Notes under the pieces: model-generated
What the model was told of the DNA's origin: nothing
Databases searched by the model: none
The model's input: the letters and a program-made list of their open reading frames with translations, nothing else
NCBI GenBank assembly: GCA_905204915.1
Contig: CAJLBR010000046.1
Location: 1-8,860 of the forward strand
DNA length: 8,860 nt
From: an uncultured Clostridium sp.
GTDB taxonomy: Bacteria; Bacillota; Clostridia; TANB77; CAG-465
Reading direction: 5' to 3'
Translations under genes and position numbers: made by a program
Shown: piece by piece, positions 1 to 5,625 of the stretch
Position numbering within the stretch: position 1 is the stretch's first letter
Layout: every line of letters begins with the position of its first letter

Positions 1-22
1 TTCTAAATGCTCCAAAAAACAT
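1..22 (-). CDS. 5' end of an unidentified gene (partial)
   Basis: An ATG on the minus strand at 22-20 opens a frame reading MFFGAFR to the window edge. It is preceded by a strong ribosome binding site (AGAGGAGGAG, about 24-34) at normal spacing, which is the main reason to believe it. Only seven codons are visible, so the product cannot be named. It is divergent from nth and its promoter would have to lie within or beyond the nth promoter region; I could not pick a convincing one. Confidence 0.55.
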
Positions 23-38
23 AATACTCCTCCTCTTT

Positions 39-67
39 TTGACAAAACTATTAAAATATTGTAGAAT
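39..67 (+). promoter_or_regulatory. Predicted sigma-A promoter of nth
   Basis: A perfect TTGACA -35 box (39-44) is followed after exactly 17 bp by TAGAAT (62-67). The inferred transcription start is near 74, giving a leader of about 38 nt before the nth start codon. The -35 box lies just beyond the ribosome binding site of the divergent minus-strand gene. Confidence 0.7.
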
Positions 68-111
68 ATTTAATATATACTATGTTATATTTATATGTAT
101 GGTGAATGAAA

Positions 112-765
112 ATGAAAAAAAGTCATGAATATAAAAATCTTAGCAAACCACTTTCAAAAGAAGCTATAACAATTCTTTCAGATTATTATAGTGATGCAAA
201 ATGTAGTCTAAATTTTAATTCGAGTTTTGAACTTGTGGTAGCGCTAATACTAGCTGCGCAATGTACTGATGAAAGAGTAAATAAAATTACACCTATTTTA
301 TTTAAAAAATATCCTGATGTATATGCAGTTGCAAAAGCTTCTTATGAAGATATAGAAAAAATAGTAAAACCATGTGGTTTTTATAAAAATAAAGCAAAAA
401 GTATTGTGGACACAGCAAATATAATTGTTAATAAATTTAATGGAAATGTTCCGGATAACATGAAAGATCTTTGCACTCTAAAAGGAATTGGTAGAAAATC
501 AAGTAATATTATCCTTCAAGAATGTTTTAATAGAACTGAAGGAATTGCTGTTGATACTCATGTTACCAGAATATCTAGAAAAATTGGATTCTCAAATGGT
601 AAATCACAAATAGAGATAGAAAAAGAATTAATGAATAAATTTGATAAAAAATACTGGAGTGTTATAAATCATGTTCTAGTGTATCATGGTAGAAAAATTT
701 GTATTGCTAATAGACCCAATTGCGATATTTGTCCAATAAATACTATATGTAAAAAAAATAAGTAA
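112..765 (+). CDS. nth: Endonuclease III (DNA glycosylase/AP lyase)
   Basis: Bifunctional base-excision-repair enzyme that removes oxidised pyrimidines and cleaves the abasic site. Numbered from the ATG at 112 (217 aa, normal family length), the helix-hairpin-helix lies at about 122-133 (LKGIGRKSSNII) and contains the catalytic Lys129. The catalytic Asp148 sits in VDTHV. The C-terminal 4Fe-4S cluster ligands Cys197, Cys204, Cys207 and Cys213 keep the canonical C-x6-C-x2-C-x5-C spacing. All key residues are therefore present and the enzyme should be active. Another in-frame ATG lies at 106, but the GGTGA binding site (101-105) touches it directly, whereas it is 6 nt from the ATG at 112, so I prefer 112. 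The gene has its own promoter and converges on the histidine kinase. The TAA stop lies inside the shared terminator hairpin. Confidence 0.95.
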   Translation: MKKSHEYKNLSKPLSKEAITILSDYYSDAKCSLNFNSSFELVVALILAAQCTDERVNKITPILFKKYPDVYAVAKASYEDIEKIVKPCGFYKNKAKSIVDTANIIVNKFNGNVPDNMKDLCTLKGIGRKSSNIILQECFNRTEGIAVDTHVTRISRKIGFSNGKSQIEIEKELMNKFDKKYWSVINHVLVYHGRKICIANRPNCDICPINTICKKNK

Positions 766-800
766 AGTATGAACTATGCACACTTTACTTATTTTTTATT
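751..800. terminator. Bidirectional terminator shared by nth and the histidine kinase
   Basis: A perfect 12-bp inverted repeat (757-768 with 782-793, arm AATAAGTAAAGT) is extended by flanking A and T runs, with a 13-nt loop. T runs on one side and A runs on the other give U tails in both directions. The TAA stop of nth (763-765) and the TAA stop of the kinase (798-796) both fall inside the hairpin. Confidence 0.8.
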
Positions 801-2601
801 TATCTTCTGATGTTTTTTTCTTTTTATCAGGTTTTGCTATTGGAATTGTGATACAAAAAGTAGTACCAATTCCGCTTTCAGAATTAAATGTTATATCCCC
901 ATTGAAATTACCTTTTATAACAGAATAAGCTAAATATAGTCCAAGTCCTGTTCCAGCAATTCCTTTAGTAGTAAGTATTGATTTAAATATGTAAGGCTTA
1001 ACACTTTCATCAAGTCCCCCACCAAAGTCAACAATCTTTATAAGTGCTTGTTTTTTTGGTGCCTTCATAATACATAAATTAATCTTTCCACCCTCTTTAC
1101 CCTCATAAGCTTGAGCTGCATTAACAACCATATTTGTAAGTACTTGGCTAAGTTTGGCTGGATCTCCTTCAACTGCTAAATCATCTTCAACAGTTATTTC
1201 TAATTTGGCTTTATGCTTGTTAACTTCATGTAATGTAAGACATTTTACATCCTCTAAAACGCTGCTGATCTTAAATTTTACGTTTACATTACCACCTAAG
1301 TTTCTTATTTGATTTCTCATACTGTTTACAATATTAATTATTTTATCAGCACAATTATCCATTCTGCCTATTATTTCTAATTGTTCTTCCGGTAAGTTTT
1401 CGTTCATTTCTTTTAACATTACGATTCCTGTTTTAATAGCAGAAATTGGTGTATTTATATCATGCGCTACTCCACCAGCAACTTCACCAATAGATACAAG
1501 TTGGCCTTGCTTAACAATTATTTCTTGTTTAGCTTTTAATTCATTTAAATCTTTTATATGTTCTGTAACATTTTTTACAAGCAATAATACTCCTATTATA
1601 TCATGTCTTTTATTTTTAGATTTTATCGGATTTATATCAATTTCATAATATTTTTCTAACTCTATATCTTCGTTTACCAACCTTAAATTGAATATATTTC
1701 CTTCTCCTGACACAATTGTTTCTAAGATTTTAACAGACAATTTTTTAAATTCTATGTTTGGACTAGCAGATAGCATGTCCACCAAATTGTCATCTTCGTC
1801 TTTTCTTTTTATCTTCAACAAAAATTCTTTATAGAATAACTCATTATAGTCTACAATACTACCATCATTTGATATTACAATAAATGCATCTGTCATCGTA
1901 TCCATTATTGTCTTTAATGCTATTGGTGTAATCTTTAAAGAATTATATTTAAATATTGAAATAGACGCTAGTAACGAAAATGCCACAAAAAGTATAGGCA
2001 TAAGATATGCAGTATTCAGTGACGTTTGTATAATTGATATAACGTTTCCAGCAATAAGTGCTATAATTCCAAAAATAAGTAATAAAGTCGAAGTAGAAAA
2101 AAGTCCAGAACGTTTTATAGCACCACGTATCATAACTACAATTGAAATCAAAAAGCAAACACAGGAATATACTGTAAATAAATAATACATTGGACCATAT
2201 GTAAACGTTTCTGAATTTAAATTGTAAGAACTGTAAAAAAGTCCATGCATACCATTAGTAAAAACAAGTACTAAAAATAATATAGGAAGTATATATATTC
2301 CTTTTAAATTATGTATATATTTTTCCTTTTTTACATAACTTAACGCAACAAATAACAAACATATTGGAGTAAAAGCTGAACCAATATATGTCATATATTC
2401 AAAATATATGCTTGGTACCAAACTATTTCCTAACAACATTTGTAATACTAATGCCAGTATATGAATTATTAAGGTAATGTTAAGCCAAGTAAAATATTTA
2501 TATACAGAAAGTTTCTTTTCTTTTTTATTTAAGGCTACAGTCATTATAACAATTGTAACTAACGATATAACTAGCATAATTAATTTCAAATCAATTACCA
2601 T
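796..2601 (-). CDS. Seven-TM sensor histidine kinase with PAS domain
   Basis: Membrane sensor kinase of 601 aa. The N-terminal about 220 residues contain seven hydrophobic segments (near 5-22, 35-57, 69-89, 101-116, 139-158, 171-191, 199-217), matching the 7TM N-terminal region known from Firmicute histidine kinases. A PAS-like domain spans about 228-345. The dimerisation/phosphoacceptor helix carries His380 in GGVAHDINTP; Asp381 and Thr384 fit the E/DxxT/N motif linked to phosphatase activity in HisKA kinases. The ATPase domain has an N box (VLTNMVVNAAQ, 487-497), G1 (DFGGG, 525-529), an F box (about 538-546) and G2 (GTGLGL, 550-555), so it looks catalytically complete. The ATG at 2601 has GAGGT 7 nt upstream. 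No response regulator is adjacent, so the partner and the signal are unknown. Transcription is probably monocistronic from the promoter at 2630-2658. Confidence 0.93.
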   Translation of the reverse strand: MVIDLKLIMLVISLVTIVIMTVALNKKEKKLSVYKYFTWLNITLIIHILALVLQMLLGNSLVPSIYFEYMTYIGSAFTPICLLFVALSYVKKEKYIHNLKGIYILPILFLVLVFTNGMHGLFYSSYNLNSETFTYGPMYYLFTVYSCVCFLISIVVMIRGAIKRSGLFSTSTLLLIFGIIALIAGNVISIIQTSLNTAYLMPILFVAFSLLASISIFKYNSLKITPIALKTIMDTMTDAFIVISNDGSIVDYNELFYKEFLLKIKRKDEDDNLVDMLSASPNIEFKKLSVKILETIVSGEGNIFNLRLVNEDIELEKYYEIDINPIKSKNKRHDIIGVLLLVKNVTEHIKDLNELKAKQEIIVKQGQLVSIGEVAGGVAHDINTPISAIKTGIVMLKEMNENLPEEQLEIIGRMDNCADKIINIVNSMRNQIRNLGGNVNVKFKISSVLEDVKCLTLHEVNKHKAKLEITVEDDLAVEGDPAKLSQVLTNMVVNAAQAYEGKEGGKINLCIMKAPKKQALIKIVDFGGGLDESVKPYIFKSILTTKGIAGTGLGLYLAYSVIKGNFNGDITFNSESGIGTTFCITIPIAKPDKKKKTSEDK

Positions 2602-2629
2602 ATATTTACCTCATTTGTTTCTAATCTTT

Positions 2630-2658
2630 AGTATATCAAACTAAAAAAAAATATTCAA
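2630..2658 (-). promoter_or_regulatory. Predicted sigma-A promoter of the histidine kinase
   Basis: On the minus strand TTGAAT (2658-2653) is followed after 17 bp by TATACT (2635-2630). The spacer contains a run of nine T. The leader to the ATG at 2601 would be about 22 nt and includes the GAGGT binding site. Confidence 0.6.
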
Positions 2659-2701
2659 TAATATTATCAAATATAACTATAAAAATATTATTTATAAAGC
2701 A

Positions 2702-2733
2702 AAAGGCTCTATCTAGTTTTAGATAGAGTCTTT
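2702..2733 (-). terminator. Terminator of the Tim44-like/zinc-ribbon unit
   Basis: An inverted repeat, arms around CTCTATCTA and TAGATAGAG with flanking A/T pairs and a four-base loop, lies just after the stop of the soluble Tim44-like gene. One inner position is a C-A mismatch in the minus-strand transcript (G-U in the plus transcript). The tail read on the minus strand is TTTT-GC-TTT, a modest U tract. Confidence 0.65.
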
Positions 2734-2741
2734 GTATTATT

Positions 2742-3278
2742 TTAATTTCTTATATCAGTAAGTATATAATCATAATCTTGTAAATTGTATATTGTTCCAC
2801 AGTATGCACATTTTCCAATGTTATTAACATCTATATTTGCTCCACATGCAGGACACTTTCTAGCATTTTCTTGAGATAAAGCACCTATTTTTTTCTCAAA
2901 TGTTAAATAGTTTAACTTTTCTACTCTCCTTGTATTTACTCCAGATACCACTCTTCTAGTATCCATGTCTAGTATATAATCCATGTATCTAGATTTTATA
3001 CATACTTTTATAATAATTTTACCATCTTTTATCTCTGTATTTTGAATGTCTGTAGACGCTACATTTAATTCATCATACATTTGAGTATAATTTTTAGAAG
3101 CTAATTCTTTAATATAATTTGAATACTTTTCATATACATTATCTGATATAAAATGTCTTACATCATCTATATTTTTTTTCATAATACCTATATGAAGTTT
3201 TACAAATATATTATCTACTTTAGTCTTAAACTTTGCTTCAGAAAAATTAGGATCTAACTTTATGATATCTTCTTCCAT
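2742..3278 (-). CDS. Soluble Tim44-like domain protein with C-terminal zinc ribbon
   Basis: A 178-aa protein of unknown function. Its first about 130 residues align along their length with the Tim44-like region of the upstream neighbour: DPNF and LPDF at the start, DYILD and DYIVD late, then TFEK and TFVK. Both end in the same zinc ribbon; here Cys142, 145, 157 and 160 form CxxC-x11-CxxC, followed by a hydrophobic-aromatic tail. It has no signal peptide or membrane segment, so it should be cytoplasmic. Two ATGs stand in tandem (3281 and 3278); GAGGTG is 2 nt from the first and 5 nt from the second, so 3278 is preferred. Its binding site overlaps the end of the upstream gene, whose stop lies 8-11 nt away, so translation is probably coupled. 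The Tim44 assignment rests on resemblance to bacterial proteins carrying this domain; the paralogy and zinc ribbon are directly visible. Confidence 0.75.
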   Translation of the reverse strand: MEEDIIKLDPNFSEAKFKTKVDNIFVKLHIGIMKKNIDDVRHFISDNVYEKYSNYIKELASKNYTQMYDELNVASTDIQNTEIKDGKIIIKVCIKSRYMDYILDMDTRRVVSGVNTRRVEKLNYLTFEKKIGALSQENARKCPACGANIDVNNIGKCAYCGTIYNLQDYDYILTDIRN

Positions 3279-3289
3279 CATTTCACCTC

Positions 3290-4144
3290 TTATTTAAATC
3301 TTTGACGTAAGTTTTTCTTTTTAGATAATACCCATTTAGAATTGTTTTCACTTACTACAGTTGAATTACAATATTTACATTTAGCAGAAGTATTCATATC
3401 AAGTTTTGCTCCGCAATTTGGGCATACACTAGGTTTTGTAGATGCTAAAGATTTTACAAAAGTCATTTCATAATCTATTACAATTTTTCTATCCTTTGTT
3501 CCTCTTAGAACATTTCCAGATATACTATCTACTATATAGTCGTAGAATTCAATTGTCATTTCATTTGTTATTTCTATTGTTTGATTTTGAACTTTAAAGT
3601 CTACAATCTTAGCATTTGTCATTCTAAAGTCACTCATTACATTCTTCTCACCTTTAATTTTTAAAGTTTCAACTTGAGAAGAATACATATTATACATTTC
3701 ATTTGTTAATATGTTTCTAACACTATCTATATCGTAGCTCTCCCATGCTTTTTGTACATCAACATAAACTTTGTAAGTTTCTTGTAAGAATCTGTTTCTA
3801 TCAAAATCTGGTAAATATTTTCTTATTGCATTTTCATCTACTGGTTTTCTCATGCTTGTTGTAGTACTATTATTTACTTTTTTGTTAGCTGAGTTAATAG
3901 AAATTATAACTATCACAATTGTTATAATAAGAAATACAATTGAGAATCCACCTGATCCTTCTCCGTCATAGTCATAGCTACTGCTACTTGAATCCCATGA
4001 TGAGCTAGAATCCCAAGATGAACCTGAATCATAACTAGAATCAAATCCTGAATCTGCTATTAGTACCTTATTAACTCCAATACTTGTAAAAATGCAAATT
4101 CCAAGTACCAGAATTATTGAAATAATTTTTCCTATTTTTTTCAT
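3290..4144 (-). CDS. Membrane-anchored Tim44-like domain protein with zinc ribbon
   Basis: A 284-aa protein. Residues 5-29 form a signal-like hydrophobic segment, 31-65 a Ser/Asp/Gly/Trp-rich low-complexity stretch with two SSWDSS repeats, and 67-84 a very hydrophobic membrane helix. A Tim44-like domain follows at about 105-235, then a zinc ribbon with Cys241, 244, 256 and 259 (CxxC-x11-CxxC). The likely topology puts the Ser-rich part outside and the Tim44/zinc-ribbon part in the cytoplasm. This order (signal, Ser/Gly-rich, TM, Tim44-like) is a recurring architecture in Firmicutes, but no biochemical role is established. The ATG at 4144 has GGAG and GAGGTGG just upstream. It sits between a metallopeptidase gene (52 bp upstream) and its own soluble paralogue (8 bp or so downstream). 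Function is unknown; membrane quality control or protein assembly is only a guess. Confidence 0.8.
   Translation of the reverse strand: MKKIGKIISIILVLGICIFTSIGVNKVLIADSGFDSSYDSGSSWDSSSSWDSSSSSYDYDGEGSGGFSIVFLIITIVIVIISINSANKKVNNSTTTSMRKPVDENAIRKYLPDFDRNRFLQETYKVYVDVQKAWESYDIDSVRNILTNEMYNMYSSQVETLKIKGEKNVMSDFRMTNAKIVDFKVQNQTIEITNEMTIEFYDYIVDSISGNVLRGTKDRKIVIDYEMTFVKSLASTKPSVCPNCGAKLDMNTSAKCKYCNSTVVSENNSKWVLSKKKNLRQRFK
3956..4054 (-). repeat. Low-complexity Ser/Asp-rich coding repeat
   Basis: Within the membrane-anchored Tim44-like gene, residues 31-63 are built mainly of Ser, Asp, Gly and aromatic residues. At DNA level a GAATCCCA-GATGA unit is repeated, coding for two tandem SSWDSS hexapeptides (residues 42-47 and 48-53). 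It is probably an extracellular flexible linker and a likely site for repeat-number variation. Confidence 0.6.
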
Positions 4145-4162
4145 ATTCCACCTCTCCCTTAT

Positions 4163-4191
4163 ATTCTATTCTAAAAATTAACAAATTTCAA
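4163..4191 (-). promoter_or_regulatory. Possible promoter of the Tim44-like pair
   Basis: On the minus strand TTGAAA (4191-4186) is followed after 17 bp by TAGAAT (4168-4163), between the metallopeptidase stop and the start of the Tim44-like gene. The transcription start would fall about 13 nt before the ATG, at or just before the GGGAGAGG binding site, so the leader would be very short. The two Tim44-like genes could thus be transcribed both from here and by read-through from upstream. Confidence 0.5.
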
Positions 4192-4196
4192 CAGTT

Positions 4197-4922
4197 TTAT
4201 ATTATATCAAAATATTTAATATTGTTTTTTAGATATTTCTTATGTTCTCTATAATTAGGGTCATATTTTTCTACTTGCTCCCAGAATTTACTACTATGAT
4301 TTGCTTGTTTAAAATGACAAAGTTCATGAATTATAATATAATCTGCCACTTCAACTGGTAACATAGCAATTTTCATATTAAAGTTTAAATTTCTGCTTGC
4401 TGGCACAGCACTGCCCCATATAGTCTTCTGACATTTTATGGATACATTATTATATTTTTCATTCAAAACATTACTCCAGTATGTTAATCTTTCTTCAAGT
4501 AGTTTTTTAGTTTGATTTTTTAAATAATTTTTAAAACATATTCTAAAAAGTTCATAAACTTTGGAATTACCAAGATTCTCATTTATATAAAAGTAAGTAT
4601 AGCCTTCTATAACTTCTAATTTAGCACTATTATCTTTTATCTTTTTTATAATTAATGGCGATTTTACTCCTCCTATCATTAGCACCAAATTATTTGATAT
4701 AACATTTTCATTTGAATTGCTATTTATTCTTTTATATTCATTATAAATCTTATCTATATTTTTATATAAAAATTGCATAGATTTTATTTTTGATACATAT
4801 ATTGGTTTTGATATTCTTATATATTTCTTGGTAACACTTATACTTAAATTTTTATATTTTCTACTAGAGTAAATCTTTACGAGAATCTTATCATTATTAT
4901 ATTGTATTTCTTCTACTTTCAT
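4197..4922 (-). CDS. YgjP/DUF45-type zinc metallopeptidase
   Basis: Predicted zinc-dependent metallopeptidase of the YgjP-like (DUF45, M48-related) family; the physiological substrate is not known. Numbered from the ATG at 4922 (241 aa, usual length), the active site is HELCH at 199-203 (His199, Glu200, His203). The family-typical NHS..FW block at 208-214 supplies His209 as a probable third zinc ligand. WGSA at 169-172 and LPVEVADYIIIHE match the conserved core before the active site. The N-terminal half is the variable beta-rich part of the family. No signal peptide is seen, so it is likely cytoplasmic. A GTG at 4931 opens the same frame, but it has no binding site, while GTGAT lies 4 nt before the ATG at 4922, so I chose ATG with moderate certainty. 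It is first in a unit with the Tim44-like genes, with no terminator visible between them. Confidence 0.88.
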   Translation of the reverse strand: MKVEEIQYNNDKILVKIYSSRKYKNLSISVTKKYIRISKPIYVSKIKSMQFLYKNIDKIYNEYKRINSNSNENVISNNLVLMIGGVKSPLIIKKIKDNSAKLEVIEGYTYFYINENLGNSKVYELFRICFKNYLKNQTKKLLEERLTYWSNVLNEKYNNVSIKCQKTIWGSAVPASRNLNFNMKIAMLPVEVADYIIIHELCHFKQANHSSKFWEQVEKYDPNYREHKKYLKNNIKYFDII

Positions 4923-4937
4923 ATTTATCACAAAAAT

Positions 4938-4966
4938 ATTTTATCATACTGCAGTTTTTTTTACAA
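4938..4966 (-). promoter_or_regulatory. Predicted promoter of the YgjP-type gene
   Basis: On the minus strand TTGTAA (4966-4961) precedes TAAAAT (4943-4938) by 17 bp. The transcription start would be near 4931, leaving a leader of only about 9 nt before the ATG at 4922, in line with the weak binding site. It is divergent from the tRNA promoter 67 bp away. Confidence 0.5.
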
Positions 4967-5032
4967 TATAATGCTATTTTTTGCTTATAAATAAGGCTTT
5001 TATTAAAAAGTTAAATAATTTGAAAAAAAGTG

Positions 5033-5061
5033 TTGACAAATATATTATTATCGGTTATAAT
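5033..5061 (+). promoter_or_regulatory. Consensus sigma-A promoter of the tRNA array
   Basis: Perfect TTGACA (5033-5038) and perfect TATAAT (5056-5061) with the optimal 17-bp spacer, as expected for a strong stable-RNA promoter. Transcription should start near 5068, leaving about 18 nt of 5' leader for RNase P to remove from tRNA-Val. An 8-bp inverted repeat and a small hairpin lie around the start site (see findings). Confidence 0.9.
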
Positions 5062-5085
5062 AATACTTGTCAACAGACAATGAGT

Positions 5086-5161
5086 GGGCGCTTAGCTCAG
5101 TTGGGAGAGCATCTGCCTTACAAGCAGGGGGTCACAGGTTCGAGCCCTGTAGTGCCCACCA
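5086..5161 (+). tRNA. tRNA-Val (anticodon TAC)
   Basis: Complete cloverleaf of 76 nt with encoded CCA (5159-5161). The acceptor GGGCGCT pairs with AGTGCCC with one G-U pair. The anticodon loop CTTACAA (5117-5123) carries TAC at 5119-5121, reading valine codons GUA/GUG. The D loop has G18G19 and the T loop is TTCGAGC. It is the first gene of the array. Confidence 0.97.
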
Positions 5162-5178
5162 CTTTTTTTATTATTGTT

Positions 5179-5255
5179 GGCCTGGTAGTTCAGTTGGTTA
5201 GAACGCTAGCCTGTCACGCTAGAGGTCGTGGGTTCGAGCCCCATTCAGGTCGCCA
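5179..5255 (+). tRNA. tRNA-Asp (anticodon GTC)
   Basis: Complete 77-nt cloverleaf with encoded CCA. The acceptor stem GGCCTGG/TCAGGTC contains two G-U pairs, and the discriminator base is G. The anticodon stem CTAGC/GCTAG closes the loop CTGTCAC, giving anticodon GTC for aspartate. It lies 17 nt after tRNA-Val. Confidence 0.97.
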
Positions 5256-5280
5256 ATTTTTTTTATATTTTTTTATGGTT

Positions 5281-5356
<76 letters not shown>

Positions 5357-5364
5357 TTATTAAT

Positions 5365-5440
5365 GCGGGAGTAGCTCAGTTGATAGAGCGCCGCCTTGCC
5401 AAGGCGGAGGTCGCGGGTTTGAGCCCCGTCTCCCGCTCCA
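5365..5440 (+). tRNA. tRNA-Gly (anticodon GCC)
   Basis: Complete 76-nt cloverleaf with encoded CCA; the acceptor GCGGGAG/CTCCCGC is fully paired and the discriminator base is T. The anticodon stem CCGCC/GGCGG closes the loop TTGCCAA, giving anticodon GCC. Oddly, the nearly invariant G19 is A (5383) and the nearly invariant C56 is T (5420; T loop TTTGAGC), so the D-loop/T-loop tertiary pair becomes A-U. It lies 8 nt after tRNA-Phe. Confidence 0.96.
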
Positions 5441-5464
5441 TTTATTTTCATAAATATAAAAAAA

Positions 5465-5496
5465 TTGGTAATATTTTTTTGGTATGTTAATATAAT
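5465..5496 (+). promoter_or_regulatory. Weak candidate internal promoter before tRNA-Cys
   Basis: The gap before tRNA-Cys (64 nt) is much longer than the other gaps in the array (8-25 nt). It holds TTGGTA (5465-5470) with TAATAT 17 bp later (5488-5493), or a perfect TATAAT (5491-5496) at a poor 20-bp spacing. Either would start transcription only a few bases before the tRNA. Confidence 0.3.
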
Positions 5497-5504
5497 ATAG
5501 TAAT

Positions 5505-5578
5505 GGCGCCATAGCCAAGTGGTAAGGCACGGCTCTGCAAAAGCCTGATCATCAGTTCGAATCTGATTGGCGCCTCCA
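5505..5578 (+). tRNA. tRNA-Cys (anticodon GCA)
   Basis: Complete 74-nt cloverleaf with encoded CCA; the acceptor GGCGCCA/TGGCGCC is fully paired and the discriminator base is T, typical for Cys. The loop CTGCAAA carries anticodon GCA (5537-5539). The outermost anticodon-stem pair 27-43 is a C-U mismatch, and 13-22 in the D stem is A-A. It is the last gene of the array. Confidence 0.96.
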
Positions 5579-5583
5579 TATAA

Positions 5584-5623
5584 AAAGAACAACTTATGAA
5601 CATTCGTCCATAAGTTGTTTTTT
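5584..5623. terminator. Terminator of the tRNA array
   Basis: A perfect 11-bp inverted repeat (AACAACTTATG at 5588-5598 with 5609-5619), extended by a G-U pair and A-T pairs, is followed by six T in the plus direction. It lies 10 nt after tRNA-Cys. The A run on the left arm lets it also serve the convergent lipoprotein gene, whose stop is at 5628-5626. Confidence 0.85.
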
Positions 5624-5625
5624 GG

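Noticed and set aside
1949..2158. Small minus-strand frame inside the histidine kinase
   Set aside because: It is in another frame of the membrane region of an intact gene, with aromatic-rich composition caused by frame shift of hydrophobic codons and no supporting start signals.
2641..2700. AT-rich inverted repeats (ATAATATT/AATATTAT) upstream of the kinase
   Set aside because: Such matches are expected by chance in DNA of this composition, and no further symmetry or conserved element is visible.
3956..4054. Short repeated GAATCCCA units as a possible repeat array of CRISPR type
   Set aside because: The units are too short and too closely packed, have no spacers, and are explained as codons for SSWDSS repeats.
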